Source: JAVBTR01 sp031556065
GTDB lineage: Bacteria > Bacillota > Clostridia > Christensenellales > Aristaeellaceae
NCBI GenBank assembly: GCA_031556065.1
Contig: JAVBTR010000002.1
Location: 1 to 64,000, forward strand
Length of the DNA stretch: 64,000 nt
Direction: 5' to 3'
Shown here: piece by piece, positions 34,668 through 43,854 of the stretch
How the letters are laid out: every line of letters begins with the position of its first letter
How positions within the stretch are numbered: the first letter of the stretch is position 1
Position numbers and translations under genes: made by a program
Notes under the pieces: generated by a model
The model's database searches: none
What the model saw: only the letters and a program-made list of their open reading frames with translations
Told to the model about the DNA's origin: nothing

Positions 34668-37364
34668 TTAATGGTCATTTTTTAGCACAAGTTGAAGCTC
34701 CTCCAAAAAGATCTGCTCCTGCGCCTGGGACAATTCCGAAAAGGGCGAAGCCAACACCTGCCCAAGGGTACATAACTGGTCCTGAAAGGCAATTTTTCCA
34801 AGCATTCTCGGAAAGTGTTTTTCGATTGCCGGACGGGCACGAATGTCGCTGGCCAGCACCCGCCAATCCCATTCCAGCGGCCGAATCGACGCAGGCGGCG
34901 TTTTAATAGTGAAACAATATTCCCCCGGAGATAAAAGCTGTTCTTCGCCTTTTACAAAGGGCAGAAGCAAATGGGCTTTCGCCCCGAAAGGCACCCGGAT
35001 ATTTAAAATCAAATCATCCTTTTCAAAGGCCCATGCTACCCGGTATTCACCGCTAGCCGTGTTTAAGTGCATATCAAAGGCTTGAAGAGCCCTGTCCGGC
35101 ATGGGAGCGATCCTCGCCTGGCGGAAGCCAGGGGCTTCCGCCATAGGATGGATCCCCCCCATGAAGCGGTAAATCCATCCCACCACAGAGCCGTTGGCAT
35201 AATGGTTCAGGGAATTCATGCCATCCCGGTTCATCTGGCCGTCTGGCTCAATGGAATTCCAACGTTCCCATACCGTGGTGGCACCCCGGTCCACTTCATA
35301 TAACCAGCTGGGGTATTCGTGGCGCAAAAGCAAACGGTAGGCCAGATCCCCACTGCCTGTCATGGAAAGAGCCGGCAGGAGCCAAGGGGTTCCCACAAAG
35401 CCCGTGTCCAAGGCACAGCCATTTTGAAGCAGCTTTTCCCGCAGGCTGTTTCCAAGGCGTTCCCTGGCATTGTCCGGGCATAAAGATAAGAAGATCACCA
35501 TAGCATAGGCCGTTTGAGTATCCACCGAAAGCCTGCCCGACAGGGTAAAAAATTCCCTGATAAAGGCCTGCTTGATGTTCTCAGCCAGCATCAAATAAGC
35601 CTGCGCTTCCTCTTTATGGAGGATATTCCCAGCTTTGGCCGTTAACAGTGCCGAGTAGTAATAATAGGCCGTGGCAATCAGTGCCTGATCGGTGCGGCCA
35701 TAGATGTTTTCCCCATCCAAGGCCAGCCAATCCCCCAGTTGCTTGCCATGTCGCCAGATGTTTTCACCAGCATCCTTTTGTATAAAGTCCACCCAGGCCT
35801 TCATGCTTTCAAATTGCTCGGATAAAAGGGTTTCGTCCCCTGTGTGCAAATACACATGCCAGGGGATCACCGTGGCGGCGTCGCCCCAGGCGGTAACCCC
35901 AGCCAGGCAATAGTTAGCCATGGGCACAATACAAGGCACGCTCCCATTAAGTTTTTTTTGATCGTTGCTTAAATCCCGTAAAAATTTGCGCCAAAAGGCT
36001 GTGGCGTCCATGTTAAAGCAGGCTGTATCACAAAAAACCTGAGCATCCCCTGTCCAGCCCATGCGCTCGTCCCGCTGGGGGCAATCGGTGGGCACGTCTA
36101 AAAAGTTGCTTTTCTGCGTCCATAAGGTGTTTTGGATAAGCTTGTTCACCGCTTCATCAGAGGTGTGAATGTTGCCGATTGTCTCCGCCGTGGAGTAAAT
36201 GGCACAGGCGAACCATTTTTCCACGTCCAACTCCCCTGCCCAGCCTTCTATTTGCACATAACGGAAGCCGAAATAGGTAAAATGAGGGCGAACCATCCGA
36301 GGAATACCGTCGGATATATAGGTGAAAACGCTGGCCGCGGTTCGGAGGTTGTCCCGGTAAAGCCTGCCCTCCCGCACCAATTCCCCATGATAAATCTCGA
36401 TTTTAGCGCCCTTCGGAGCATCGCAGAAAAATTCGCACCAGCCTGCCAGGTTCTGGCCCACGTCCAGAATCAAAGGTTCCTTTGAAATAACGGTTGGCCT
36501 TAGCCGCTCCTGCACCTTTAAGTAAGGACTTAAGCGGGGGCTTAGCTTCTCTGTTGTAAGAGCCGAAAACACTGCAGGCAGGCAGCGGCTGTCCTTTCCC
36601 GTCATATCGACGGTTTCCCCATCGTAAATGCCATCCATGACAATGGGACTCACCCGAACCTTCCAGCTTTCATCGGTAAGCACCACCGTTTCGGTACCAT
36701 CTTCATGGTGCATATGTAATTGAGCAATCAGCCCGTACTGGTCGCCGTACCGGGGGGCATTCATCTTAAGGCCATAGCGGCCTTTGTACCAGCCGTCTCC
36801 CAGAATGATTTCCAGCAGATGCCCGCCTTTTGAAATTTCAAGTTCAAAGGTCTGGTACTGTATCCAAGCATCAAAGGTATGAAGGCCGGGAAGAAGCACT
36901 TCATCCCCCACCTTTTGCCCATCCAGATATACTTCGTATTCTCCCAGGCCCACACCATATAAACGGGCTTGGATCACAGGCTCTCTCACTGTAAATTCCT
37001 TAAAAAAAACGGGATGAACCTCCTGCCCCAAAGGGGATGTGATAAACCTTGCCTGCCAGGGTTCCAGCAAGGCTGTTTCAAAAAAGGCCCAGGGGCTCCA
37101 GCAAGTTTCACCCGTATCCGTCCATACACAAACCCGCCATTCATAGCGGGTGCGGGAAGCAAGGGGAAAGTTCAAGCTATGAATTTCCTCAACAATTTTG
37201 CCACTGTCATACACTATTGGGCCACCCGTCACCCGCGCCTGAACCCGATTGGCGGTTTGAAAGCTGCCCAGGCAGTCCTCAACTATATAGCTTATATGGA
37301 TAGCCGTTAGATCGAACCCCAAAGGCCCGTCAATGTGGTTTGTTTTCATATGTGTAATGCGCAT
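34668..37364 (-). CDS. Alpha-L-rhamnosidase (GH78)
   Basis: An 898-residue enzyme of the Bac_rhamnosid type. Beta domains come first (residues ~1-360), then the alpha/alpha barrel. DCPQRDERMGWTGDAQVFCD carries the conserved catalytic region and the acidic residues around it. WERWNSIEPDGQMN and SLNHYANGSVVGWIYRFMGG are typical later blocks. No signal peptide is seen, so it works inside the cell on imported rhamnosides. ATG at 37364 is chosen over GTG 37373 because AGGTGA lies seven bases upstream. It overlaps or abuts the nucleoside-hydrolase gene. Confidence 0.9.
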   Translation of the reverse strand: MRITHMKTNHIDGPLGFDLTAIHISYIVEDCLGSFQTANRVQARVTGGPIVYDSGKIVEEIHSLNFPLASRTRYEWRVCVWTDTGETCWSPWAFFETALLEPWQARFITSPLGQEVHPVFFKEFTVREPVIQARLYGVGLGEYEVYLDGQKVGDEVLLPGLHTFDAWIQYQTFELEISKGGHLLEIILGDGWYKGRYGLKMNAPRYGDQYGLIAQLHMHHEDGTETVVLTDESWKVRVSPIVMDGIYDGETVDMTGKDSRCLPAVFSALTTEKLSPRLSPYLKVQERLRPTVISKEPLILDVGQNLAGWCEFFCDAPKGAKIEIYHGELVREGRLYRDNLRTAASVFTYISDGIPRMVRPHFTYFGFRYVQIEGWAGELDVEKWFACAIYSTAETIGNIHTSDEAVNKLIQNTLWTQKSNFLDVPTDCPQRDERMGWTGDAQVFCDTACFNMDATAFWRKFLRDLSNDQKKLNGSVPCIVPMANYCLAGVTAWGDAATVIPWHVYLHTGDETLLSEQFESMKAWVDFIQKDAGENIWRHGKQLGDWLALDGENIYGRTDQALIATAYYYYSALLTAKAGNILHKEEAQAYLMLAENIKQAFIREFFTLSGRLSVDTQTAYAMVIFLSLCPDNARERLGNSLREKLLQNGCALDTGFVGTPWLLPALSMTGSGDLAYRLLLRHEYPSWLYEVDRGATTVWERWNSIEPDGQMNRDGMNSLNHYANGSVVGWIYRFMGGIHPMAEAPGFRQARIAPMPDRALQAFDMHLNTASGEYRVAWAFEKDDLILNIRVPFGAKAHLLLPFVKGEEQLLSPGEYCFTIKTPPASIRPLEWDWRVLASDIRARPAIEKHFPRMLGKIAFQDQLCTLGQVLASPFSELSQAQEQIFLEELQLVLKNDH

Positions 37365-37369
37365 CTTAC

Positions 37370-38284
37370 TCACCTTTTTTGGGCAAACAAGGCCAGTTTA
37401 CAGTACATGTCCTCCAATATCAAACGGCTATCAATGGCATTATAGACCCGAATGGCCGGGTTCAGCCCGGTGTGGACATAGGTCATTTCATTGGTAATAA
37501 GGGGGGCAGGCATTAAGGTGTGTTCAAATCGGTGCTCATAAAGGATCAGCCCCAAGGCGGGGTTATCCCCCAGAACCCAGGTTTCCCCTGTGCGAAAGGC
37601 GCTTTTCCGTGGGCCTTCCTCCATGGAGTGTGCTTGCAGCTGATCACACAAATAAGCCCCGATCTTCCCACAGGGCCGCACCCTGTACTCCAATTCAGCC
37701 AGGGAAACAGGCATCATCTCATAGACGTTTTTAGGCACCTGCCAAAGGTCAATGCCGCTTGAAAACACCACGTTTGCGCCATGAATATCGTTACTAAGGT
37801 TAAATTCCGGGCTGCCACCTGGGTAACGTCCGCCGCCAATCCAAATAGCCGTCAGCCGTCCGGCAATTCGTGGCTCCATCAAATAAGCGCTGGCCAGATC
37901 GGTTAATGGACCCATAAAAGTAACGTACAGGGGCCGTTTATCGTCCTTCATGGCTTCACGGATAATCAGCTCCGCCCCTTGGGAAACCTGGGGCGTGGTT
38001 TTATTTTCAAGGGGCTTTTCTGCCCCATGGTAGATCATACCCGTTTTATCAAAGCCCATGATATCGAAAATATTTTCAAGCTCCCGGTAACTGCGCTCCA
38101 TGCTGTCCAAATGTCTGTCTATACCGTAATGTGCGGCAATAAAGCCCACGTTATCACACTTGGGACTTAGCAAGGTTTGCACGATGGCAAACTGATCGTC
38201 CGCCTCATTCTTGGCGTCGGTATTGGTAATGACCCGGACCATTTTCTCCTCTGGCACTTTAAAGGCATAATCGCTGTATATCAT
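37370..38284 (-). CDS. Nucleoside hydrolase-family protein
   Basis: A 304-residue protein of the IUNH fold. NTDAKNEADDQFAI replaces the usual D-T-D-x4-D-D metal motif, with the first Asp changed to Asn. VTFMGPLTDLASAYL and the SNDIHGANVV region follow the family's order. It may hydrolyse a ribosyl or related glycoside linked to the rhamnosidase downstream. The metal motif change makes nucleosides less certain. Promoter with TATAAT on the minus strand at 38309-38314. Confidence 0.75.
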   Translation of the reverse strand: MIYSDYAFKVPEEKMVRVITNTDAKNEADDQFAIVQTLLSPKCDNVGFIAAHYGIDRHLDSMERSYRELENIFDIMGFDKTGMIYHGAEKPLENKTTPQVSQGAELIIREAMKDDKRPLYVTFMGPLTDLASAYLMEPRIAGRLTAIWIGGGRYPGGSPEFNLSNDIHGANVVFSSGIDLWQVPKNVYEMMPVSLAELEYRVRPCGKIGAYLCDQLQAHSMEEGPRKSAFRTGETWVLGDNPALGLILYEHRFEHTLMPAPLITNEMTYVHTGLNPAIRVYNAIDSRLILEDMYCKLALFAQKR

Positions 38285-38308
38285 TTAAATCATCCTTTCG
38301 CTTGCATC

Positions 38309-38358
38309 ATTATACCACGGCTTAGGCCCTTCGCAATAGTTGAAGGCTATGTTATAAT
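38309..38358. promoter_or_regulatory. Divergent promoters with overlapping -35 boxes
   Basis: Minus-strand TTGCGA (38331-38336) is 16 bases from TATAAT (38309-38314). Plus-strand TTCGCA (38330-38335) is 17 bases from TATAAT (38353-38358). The two -35 boxes occupy the same bases, so the AraC gene and the nucleoside-hydrolase/rhamnosidase operon must compete for polymerase. Confidence 0.6.
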
Positions 38359-38391
38359 AAGTTAACCTTTATTGCCCTTAAGGAGGCCCAA

Positions 38392-39222
38392 ATGCCGTCA
38401 TTCAGCATGCTAAACATCCAGACCCAGCCTGCCAATTTCCAAATGGGCGGCCATCATTTTCACGATGAGTTTGAAATTTACTACCTGGTCGCCGGTCAGC
38501 GGTCCTACCTGATCAAAGACCGTATTATTTCTGTCAAAGAAGGCGGCCTGGTTTTTATTAACAGCCATGTACTACATAAAACCATGCAATCGGGTACTTT
38601 GCCCCATACCCGGATTTTAATGAACTTTAAACCAGGCTATTTAAAGCGCTGGCAGCCTGTTTTGCCGGGAACAGATTTTTCGCCGCTTTTTGAACGGAGC
38701 TTTTTCTATCTGGAGTTTGAGGGTCCTGAAAGAAGCCGTTATGAAAGTGTTTTTCAGGCCATTCTGGACACCCGGGACAGCGACATGGCGGAGCTTAAAA
38801 CCACGGAGCTATTAATGCTTTTAATCAAGAGCCTTGCAAAGGGCAGCGGGGTGGACGAAATACGCCCCGCCAGCACCAAGCTCCAACGGGTGGAAAAAAT
38901 TACCCAATACATCGCAAAAAAGGAAGCCCAGGTCACTTTAGACGAGCTTTGCGCCCAGTTTTATCTAAGCCGTTTTTATTTGTGTCGGCTTTTCAAGGAA
39001 GCAAGCGGCATGACCATTACCGAATACATCAATTCCGTGCGGGTTATAAAGGCCCAAGCCATGCTGCAGGCTTCCCCAAAAAGCATTACAGAAATTGCTC
39101 AGGAGGCGGGGTTCGAATCCCTTGGACAATTCGAACGGGTCTTTAAAACCATGATGGGCACCACCGCCCGGGCATACCGCATACGATCAAGGGCAATAAA
39201 TGAAGAATCCGCTCCCATATAA
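38392..39222 (+). CDS. AraC-family transcriptional regulator with cupin sensor
   Basis: A 276-residue regulator. A cupin domain (GGHHFHDEFEIYYLVAGQRS) occupies residues ~1-150, and two helix-turn-helix motifs (VTLDELCAQFYLSRFYLCRL, and KSITEIAQEAGFESLGQFER) occupy the C-terminus. Divergent from the hydrolase/rhamnosidase genes and followed by the GH4 gene, it probably activates both in response to a pectin-derived sugar. AAGGAGG precedes the ATG. Confidence 0.9.
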   Translation: MPSFSMLNIQTQPANFQMGGHHFHDEFEIYYLVAGQRSYLIKDRIISVKEGGLVFINSHVLHKTMQSGTLPHTRILMNFKPGYLKRWQPVLPGTDFSPLFERSFFYLEFEGPERSRYESVFQAILDTRDSDMAELKTTELLMLLIKSLAKGSGVDEIRPASTKLQRVEKITQYIAKKEAQVTLDELCAQFYLSRFYLCRLFKEASGMTITEYINSVRVIKAQAMLQASPKSITEIAQEAGFESLGQFERVFKTMMGTTARAYRIRSRAINEESAPI

Positions 39223-39257
39223 GCAATAAACCGGGAGAATTTATGCTTTATTTGCAC

Positions 39258-39263
39258 TATAAT
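39258..39263 (+). promoter_or_regulatory. Possible -10 box before the GH4 gene
   Basis: TATAAT lies 32 bases before the start codon but the matching -35 is poor, as expected for an activator-dependent promoter. Confidence 0.4.
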
Positions 39264-39294
39264 ATGCTTATCAATAAATAGGAGGGCACCTATA

Positions 39295-40677
39295 ATGGAT
39301 AACAAATTCGAACTGAATATCGCCTACATCGGCGGCGGCTCCCGTGGCTGGGCCTGGGGCTTCATGCGGGATCTGGCTATGGAAGAAGATCTTTGCGGCA
39401 CCGTTCGCCTATACGATATCAATAGCGCGGCGGCGAAAACCAACCAGACTATCGGCAGCAAAATCAACGAAGATCCGGCCGCCAAAACCGATTGGCAGTA
39501 TGAAGTGGCGCCCAGCTTGGAAAAAGCGCTGACTGGCGCGGACTTTGTTGTCATTTCCATTCTGCCGGGCACCTTCGATGAAATGGAATCCGATGTGCAT
39601 CTGCCCGAAACGTATGGCATCTATCAATCCGTTGGGGATACCGTAGGCCCCGGCGGCTTGATTCGTGCAATGCGCACCCTGCCCATGTTTAAGGTGATTG
39701 GTGAAGCCATCCGTGATTACGCCCCGGATGCCTGGGTCATCAACTACACCAATCCTATGTCAGTCTGCGTACGAACCCTTTATGAAGTATACCCGGAAAT
39801 CAAGGCCTTTGGCTGCTGCCACGAGGTTTTTGGCACCCAGAAGCTATTGGCCTCTATGCTCAAAGAAGAATGTGGTATCGAAGGCGTGCGCCGCCAAGAT
39901 ATTCACACCAATGTTTTGGGTATTAACCACTTCACTTGGTTCGACAGTGCCTCCTATAAAGATATGGACCTGTTCCCCCTGTACCGGGATTTCGCGGACA
40001 AACACTTCGAAAGCGGCTTCACCCAAGGCAAGGATGCCAACTGGATGAACAACTCCTTCGAGTGCTCCCAGCGTGTGAAGTTCGATCTGTTCCGCCGCTA
40101 TGGCCTTATCGCCGCTGCTGGGGACCGCCATCTGGCCGAATTCATGCCTCCTTGGTATTTAAAAGACCCAGAAACCGTTAAATCCTGGGGCTTTGGGCTC
40201 ACCACCGTTGCCTGGCGCAAGGACGATTTGCAAAAGCGTTTGGATCGGGCTGCTCGCCTTGAATCTGGCGAAGAAACCTTCGACCTTGGTAAGGATTCTG
40301 GTGAAGAGGGCATCTCTTTAATTAAGGCGCTGCTGGGCATAGATGAAATTGTCAGCAATGTAAACGTGCCCAACTATGGCCAAATTCCCAACCTGCCCCT
40401 GGGCGCCGTGGTGGAAACCAATGCTCTTTTCCGCCGGGATACCATCGCCCCTATGATGGCGGGCCCCATTCCCGGACAGTTGCATTCTTTAATCTCCCGC
40501 CATGTGGATAATCAAGAAAACACCGTGAAAGCCGCCCTGAATTGTGATTACGATCTGGCTCTTTGCGCATTCTTAAACGATCCGCTGATGACCCTTGAAC
40601 CCGTGGAAGGCGAAAAGCTCTTTAAACAAATGATGCTTAATACGAAAAAATACCTGCCCAAGGAATGGATGCTGTAA
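39295..40677 (+). CDS. GH4-family glycosidase, probable alpha-galacturonidase
   Basis: A 460-residue NAD- and metal-dependent enzyme. YIGGGSRGW (residues 11-19) binds NAD, and INYTNPMSV, Cys175-His176-Glu177-Val178 and Asn211-His212 are the GH4 active-site blocks. In GH4 the residues after Cys-His correlate with substrate; as I recall it, CHEV is the wording of alpha-galacturonidases of the LplD type. That fits a rhamnosidase neighbour and pectin-derived oligosaccharides. A cofactor-redox mechanism is expected. AGGAGG precedes the ATG. Confidence 0.8.
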   Translation: MDNKFELNIAYIGGGSRGWAWGFMRDLAMEEDLCGTVRLYDINSAAAKTNQTIGSKINEDPAAKTDWQYEVAPSLEKALTGADFVVISILPGTFDEMESDVHLPETYGIYQSVGDTVGPGGLIRAMRTLPMFKVIGEAIRDYAPDAWVINYTNPMSVCVRTLYEVYPEIKAFGCCHEVFGTQKLLASMLKEECGIEGVRRQDIHTNVLGINHFTWFDSASYKDMDLFPLYRDFADKHFESGFTQGKDANWMNNSFECSQRVKFDLFRRYGLIAAAGDRHLAEFMPPWYLKDPETVKSWGFGLTTVAWRKDDLQKRLDRAARLESGEETFDLGKDSGEEGISLIKALLGIDEIVSNVNVPNYGQIPNLPLGAVVETNALFRRDTIAPMMAGPIPGQLHSLISRHVDNQENTVKAALNCDYDLALCAFLNDPLMTLEPVEGEKLFKQMMLNTKKYLPKEWML

Positions 40678-40689
40678 TATTGGTCATAC

Positions 40690-40720
40690 AAAAGCCCGGT
40701 TGTTTTTCAACCGGGCTTTT
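40690..40720 (+). terminator. Terminator after the GH4 gene
   Basis: AAAAGCCCGGTTG pairs with CAACCGGGCTTTT across a five-T loop, with a T-run at the end. Confidence 0.85.
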
Positions 40721-40728
40721 GCTATAAT
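40700..40728 (+). promoter_or_regulatory. Promoter of the dCTP deaminase gene, nested in the preceding terminator
   Basis: TTGTTT (40700-40705) and TATAAT (40723-40728) are 17 bases apart; the -35 box is the terminator loop. Confidence 0.55.
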
Positions 40729-40760
40729 CTTTTGAAAAGCTTACCGTAGGGGGATTACAA

Positions 40761-41294
40761 ATGATTCTTTCTGATAAAACCATCCGTTCCTTATTGGCCA
40801 GCGGCCAAATGGGTATTGAGCCTCTTGAAGACATGCAAATCCAGCCTGCCAGCGTGGATATCCGTCTTGGCAACACCTTTTCAGCGATGGAGCCCAGTGA
40901 CAACGCCATTATCAGCATGGACCGCCCTGTGAAATACCGTTCCCTCACTTCTGATAGCTATTTGCTTTTGCCCGGCCAATTCGTTCTGGCTACCACTATG
41001 GAATATTTTCGCCTGCCCGATAACATGACTGCCTTTGTGGAAGGCCGCAGCTCCATTGGACGGCTGGGCTTGTTTATCCAAAATGCAGGCTGGGTAGACC
41101 CAGGCTTTGAAGGGGAGATCACCCTGGAACTGTTCAATGCCAGCTGCTGCGCCATTGAGCTTAAAGCGGGCCGCCGGGTAGGTCAGCTGGTTTTTGCCCA
41201 ATTGGATAGGGATGCGGAAAAGCCTTACAGGGGCAAATACCAAGGCCAACGAACAGCTACCGGTTCCCGCATTTCCCTAGACCCGGAGGTTTAA
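40761..41294 (+). CDS. dcd: dCTP deaminase
   Basis: A 177-residue enzyme converting dCTP to dUTP for dTMP synthesis. VEGRSSIGRLGLFIQNAG holds the catalytic Ser-Arg region and VDPGFEGEITLEL the Glu. KYQGQRTATGSR near the end closes the nucleotide site, as in family members. Its last 18 bases overlap the convergent GNAT gene. Confidence 0.9.
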   Translation: MILSDKTIRSLLASGQMGIEPLEDMQIQPASVDIRLGNTFSAMEPSDNAIISMDRPVKYRSLTSDSYLLLPGQFVLATTMEYFRLPDNMTAFVEGRSSIGRLGLFIQNAGWVDPGFEGEITLELFNASCCAIELKAGRRVGQLVFAQLDRDAEKPYRGKYQGQRTATGSRISLDPEV

Positions 41295-41729
41295 TACCAT
41301 TCCATTTTTCGTATCTTTAAAGCCAAACTTTTCGTAAAGAGGCCGCCCCATATCCGACGCACTTAGGAAATAAACCTGATAACCCTTTTCCGCGCCTGCT
41401 TTGAGCAGGCGTTTTAATATGCCGCTGGCGATCCCCTGCCGACGGTATTCCGCTTGAACAAACATACTGGTAATGTAGCCATTTTTTCCCTGTGGATTGA
41501 AAAGCGAGGGCGGTGAATCGTAATAGTAGATAATGCCAGTACCGGCAATTTCGTTTTCACTTATGGCAAAAAGCGCCTGGCAGTTGCCTTGGCGGATAGC
41601 TGTTTCAAAGTAGGATAAGGTATTGCTTTTCAGTTCAAGATCGGCGCCGCTGGCATGAATAAACCTAAGCCTTTGATCGGCCAATAACGAAACATCTTCT
41701 TCTGTGGCGAAGCGGTATTCAATATTCAT
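41277..41729 (-). CDS. GNAT-family N-acetyltransferase
   Basis: A 150-residue acetyl-CoA-dependent transferase. TSMFVQAEYRRQGIASGILK is the V-x-x-x-x-R-x-x-G-x-A/G motif that binds acetyl-CoA. The substrate is unknown. Its 3' end overlaps the deaminase gene on the other strand. Confidence 0.85.
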   Translation of the reverse strand: MNIEYRFATEEDVSLLADQRLRFIHASGADLELKSNTLSYFETAIRQGNCQALFAISENEIAGTGIIYYYDSPPSLFNPQGKNGYITSMFVQAEYRRQGIASGILKRLLKAGAEKGYQVYFLSASDMGRPLYEKFGFKDTKNGMVLNLRV

Positions 41730-41764
41730 TCCATCACCCCTAGTTCTCTGTAATGTTTAAGATT

Positions 41765-41875
41765 GTGTGTTGTGCGCAGAGATTTTCTCGGCCTGCTAGG
41801 AGCAGGCGCACAGACGTAGCAGCGCTACGTCAAGCGAATAGCGACAACGCAGACCGGAAAACATCCAGTGCAATA
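41765..41875. repeat. Structured palindromic element, probably a dispersed intergenic repeat
   Basis: Hairpin one: GCCTGCT (41791-41797) with AGCAGGC (41801-41807). Hairpin two: GACGTAGC (41813-41820) with GCTACGTC (41824-41831). An outer pairing joins the region 41781-41796 to 41849-41865 with one mismatch and small bulges. The pattern recalls REP-like or MITE-like elements. No ORF or ribosome site is contained. It occupies the gap between the GNAT and MFS genes. Confidence 0.55.
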
Positions 41876-41975
41876 TGTAAGATTATACGTTACAGAGCAC
41901 TAGCTTTTATTCTCCATTGATAATATAATACCAATTGGAATGCTTGAAAACAAGTACCACGAAAGGGTGTTTTAA

Positions 41976-43136
41976 ATGGCCGCTATTCTTCTTGTCATGA
42001 TCTACCTTGCCTTTGTCTCCATGGGCCTGCCTGACGCGCTGCTAGGCTCTGCCTGGCCTACTATCCACAGCCAGTTGGCCGTTCCCGTAAGCTATGCGGG
42101 TATTGTTACCATTATTATTTCCATGGGTACAGTCGTTTCAAGCCTCTTAAGCGATAAAATGCTGCGGCGCTTTGGTACCGGGATCGTCACCGCCTTTTGC
42201 ACCCTGCTAACCGCCATCGCGCTTTTCGGCTTTTCTTTTTCAAACGCCTTCTGGCAGTTGTGTTTATGGGCGATTCCCTATGGGCTGGGCGCAGGCAGCA
42301 TCGACGCGGCGCTGAACAATTATGTAGCACTGAAGTACAAGTCCCGGCACATGAGCTGGATCCACTTTTGCTGGGGTCTGGGCGCCACATTAGGCCCTTA
42401 TATGATGGGCGCCATCTTAACAGGTGGCGCGGCATGGACAAGCGGCTACCGGCTGGTAGGCTATGTTCAGGCGGGAATGACACTGGTTTTGATGTTATCC
42501 CTTCCCCTATGGAAGAAGAACGATTTACCCCAGACCGAAAAAGAGGGCGCGAAAAAGAGCCTGACACCCGGACAGGTATTAAAGCTTCCCGGTGCCAAGC
42601 CCATTTTATTAGCCTTCTTTTGCTACTGCGCGCTGGAAACCACCACAGGCCTTTGGGCTGCCAGCTATATGGTAATGAATCGCGGTATTACCCCGGAAGC
42701 CGCCGCTACCTGGACATCGCTTTTTTATTTAGGCGTTACCATTGGCCGGTTCCTATGCGGCTTTATAACCGACCAAATAGGAGACAAAAATATGGTACGC
42801 CTGGGCCAGGGGCTGATCCTTTTGGGCATTTTAGTCATGCTTTTGCCCTTTGGCAGCGGTTTTTGCTTTGCCGGGCTGATCCTGATCGGTTTAGGCTGCG
42901 CACCGGTTTACCCATGCCTGTTGCATGAAACCCCGCAGAATTTTGGCGCGGAAAATAGTCAGGGGATTATGGGTTTACAGATGGCTTGCGCTTATATCGG
43001 CACCACAGTGATGCCGCCGGTGTTTGGTGTCATCGCCCAATATATAGGCATACAGCTATACCCCATTTATCTCTTAGGCTTGATCGCCATTATGTTCTTA
43101 ATGGTGGAAAAAATGAACAAGAGCACAGGGAAATAA
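41976..43136 (+). CDS. Major facilitator superfamily transporter
   Basis: A 386-residue protein with twelve predicted membrane segments and loop motif SDKMLRRFG (between helices 2 and 3). It belongs to the FucP/YfkF-like branch by general pattern (LAFVSMGLPDALLGSAWP). The substrate may be a sugar. It stands alone, with GAAAGGG upstream. Confidence 0.8.
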   Translation: MAAILLVMIYLAFVSMGLPDALLGSAWPTIHSQLAVPVSYAGIVTIIISMGTVVSSLLSDKMLRRFGTGIVTAFCTLLTAIALFGFSFSNAFWQLCLWAIPYGLGAGSIDAALNNYVALKYKSRHMSWIHFCWGLGATLGPYMMGAILTGGAAWTSGYRLVGYVQAGMTLVLMLSLPLWKKNDLPQTEKEGAKKSLTPGQVLKLPGAKPILLAFFCYCALETTTGLWAASYMVMNRGITPEAAATWTSLFYLGVTIGRFLCGFITDQIGDKNMVRLGQGLILLGILVMLLPFGSGFCFAGLILIGLGCAPVYPCLLHETPQNFGAENSQGIMGLQMACAYIGTTVMPPVFGVIAQYIGIQLYPIYLLGLIAIMFLMVEKMNKSTGK

Positions 43137-43176
43137 TAGGCTTTCATGAGTGAATAAATAAGAAAGCAAACAAACA

Positions 43177-43206
43177 TAAACGCAGAGGATTTTTCCCCTG
43201 CGTTTA
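43177..43206. terminator. Weak bidirectional hairpin between convergent genes
   Basis: TAAACGCAG (43177-43185) pairs with CTGCGTTTA (43198-43206). The T-run is interrupted on both sides, so termination may be partial. Confidence 0.45.
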
Positions 43207-43220
43207 CTTGTTACAGCCCC

Positions 43221-43655
43221 TTATTTGTCGTCGTTTTCCAGCTTGACTTTGCAGCCGGTTATTACTGCGGCAGCAGCGGCAGCCACTGCCAGGTAAGGGG
43301 CCACGATTACCGCACCGGCAGCGATAGGCACATTCAAATTCACAATGGTTCCATCGGTTCCGTCGTCCTTTTTCTTTTCCACCACAAGGCGGGTCTTCAT
43401 GGCCTTTTGAAAGAAAGATTTAGCTTTGTCCCCGGCTTCTCGCGCTTCCTTTTCCCATTTGTCTTCCTGGGTAGGCTGGGGCTCGCTCTGTACCGGTTCG
43501 GAATGGTTGTTCAATCGGCCCTGCTGTTCAAGGATCATCAGGCAGCGAATCATATCGCCCTGGTTCTGTTCAAGCAAATTGGCGGCTTCCTCGTAGGATA
43601 CATTGGTCCGGTCCCTCAGGTATTCGATCTTCTTCAAAACATCTTCATTCATCAT
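43221..43655 (-). CDS. UBA-like/DUF4342 protein
   Basis: A 144-residue protein with a UBA-like three-helix module (LRDRTNVSYEEAANLLEQNQ), an acidic linker and a C-terminal hydrophobic stretch (NVPIAAGAVIVAPYLAVAAA) as in DUF4342. The function is unknown. An earlier ATG at 43700 is in frame, but only the ATG at 43655 has a nearby GAGG and matches the length of relatives. Confidence 0.7.
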   Translation of the reverse strand: MMNEDVLKKIEYLRDRTNVSYEEAANLLEQNQGDMIRCLMILEQQGRLNNHSEPVQSEPQPTQEDKWEKEAREAGDKAKSFFQKAMKTRLVVEKKKDDGTDGTIVNLNVPIAAGAVIVAPYLAVAAAAAAVITGCKVKLENDDK

Positions 43656-43790
43656 TTCAATGGCCTCGCTTTCAATGTTGGTTCTTTCGGTTTCCATCAT
43701 TAGAATACCACAGTGGCTTTTTCACTGCTTGAGATTCTAATAAGGGTTAGATTAAAGAATGCTTAGAAATCTTCGTTACAAACTTAACGG

Positions 43791-43819
43791 TTGTTAATGA
43801 TTAGGCTTTGCTGTATAAT
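43791..43819 (+). promoter_or_regulatory. Promoter of the hybrid sensor kinase gene
   Basis: TTGTTA (43791-43796) and TATAAT (43814-43819), spacing 17. Confidence 0.65.
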
Positions 43820-43854
43820 TGTATGCATAAAATTAATAAGGCTAATGGTGTTTT

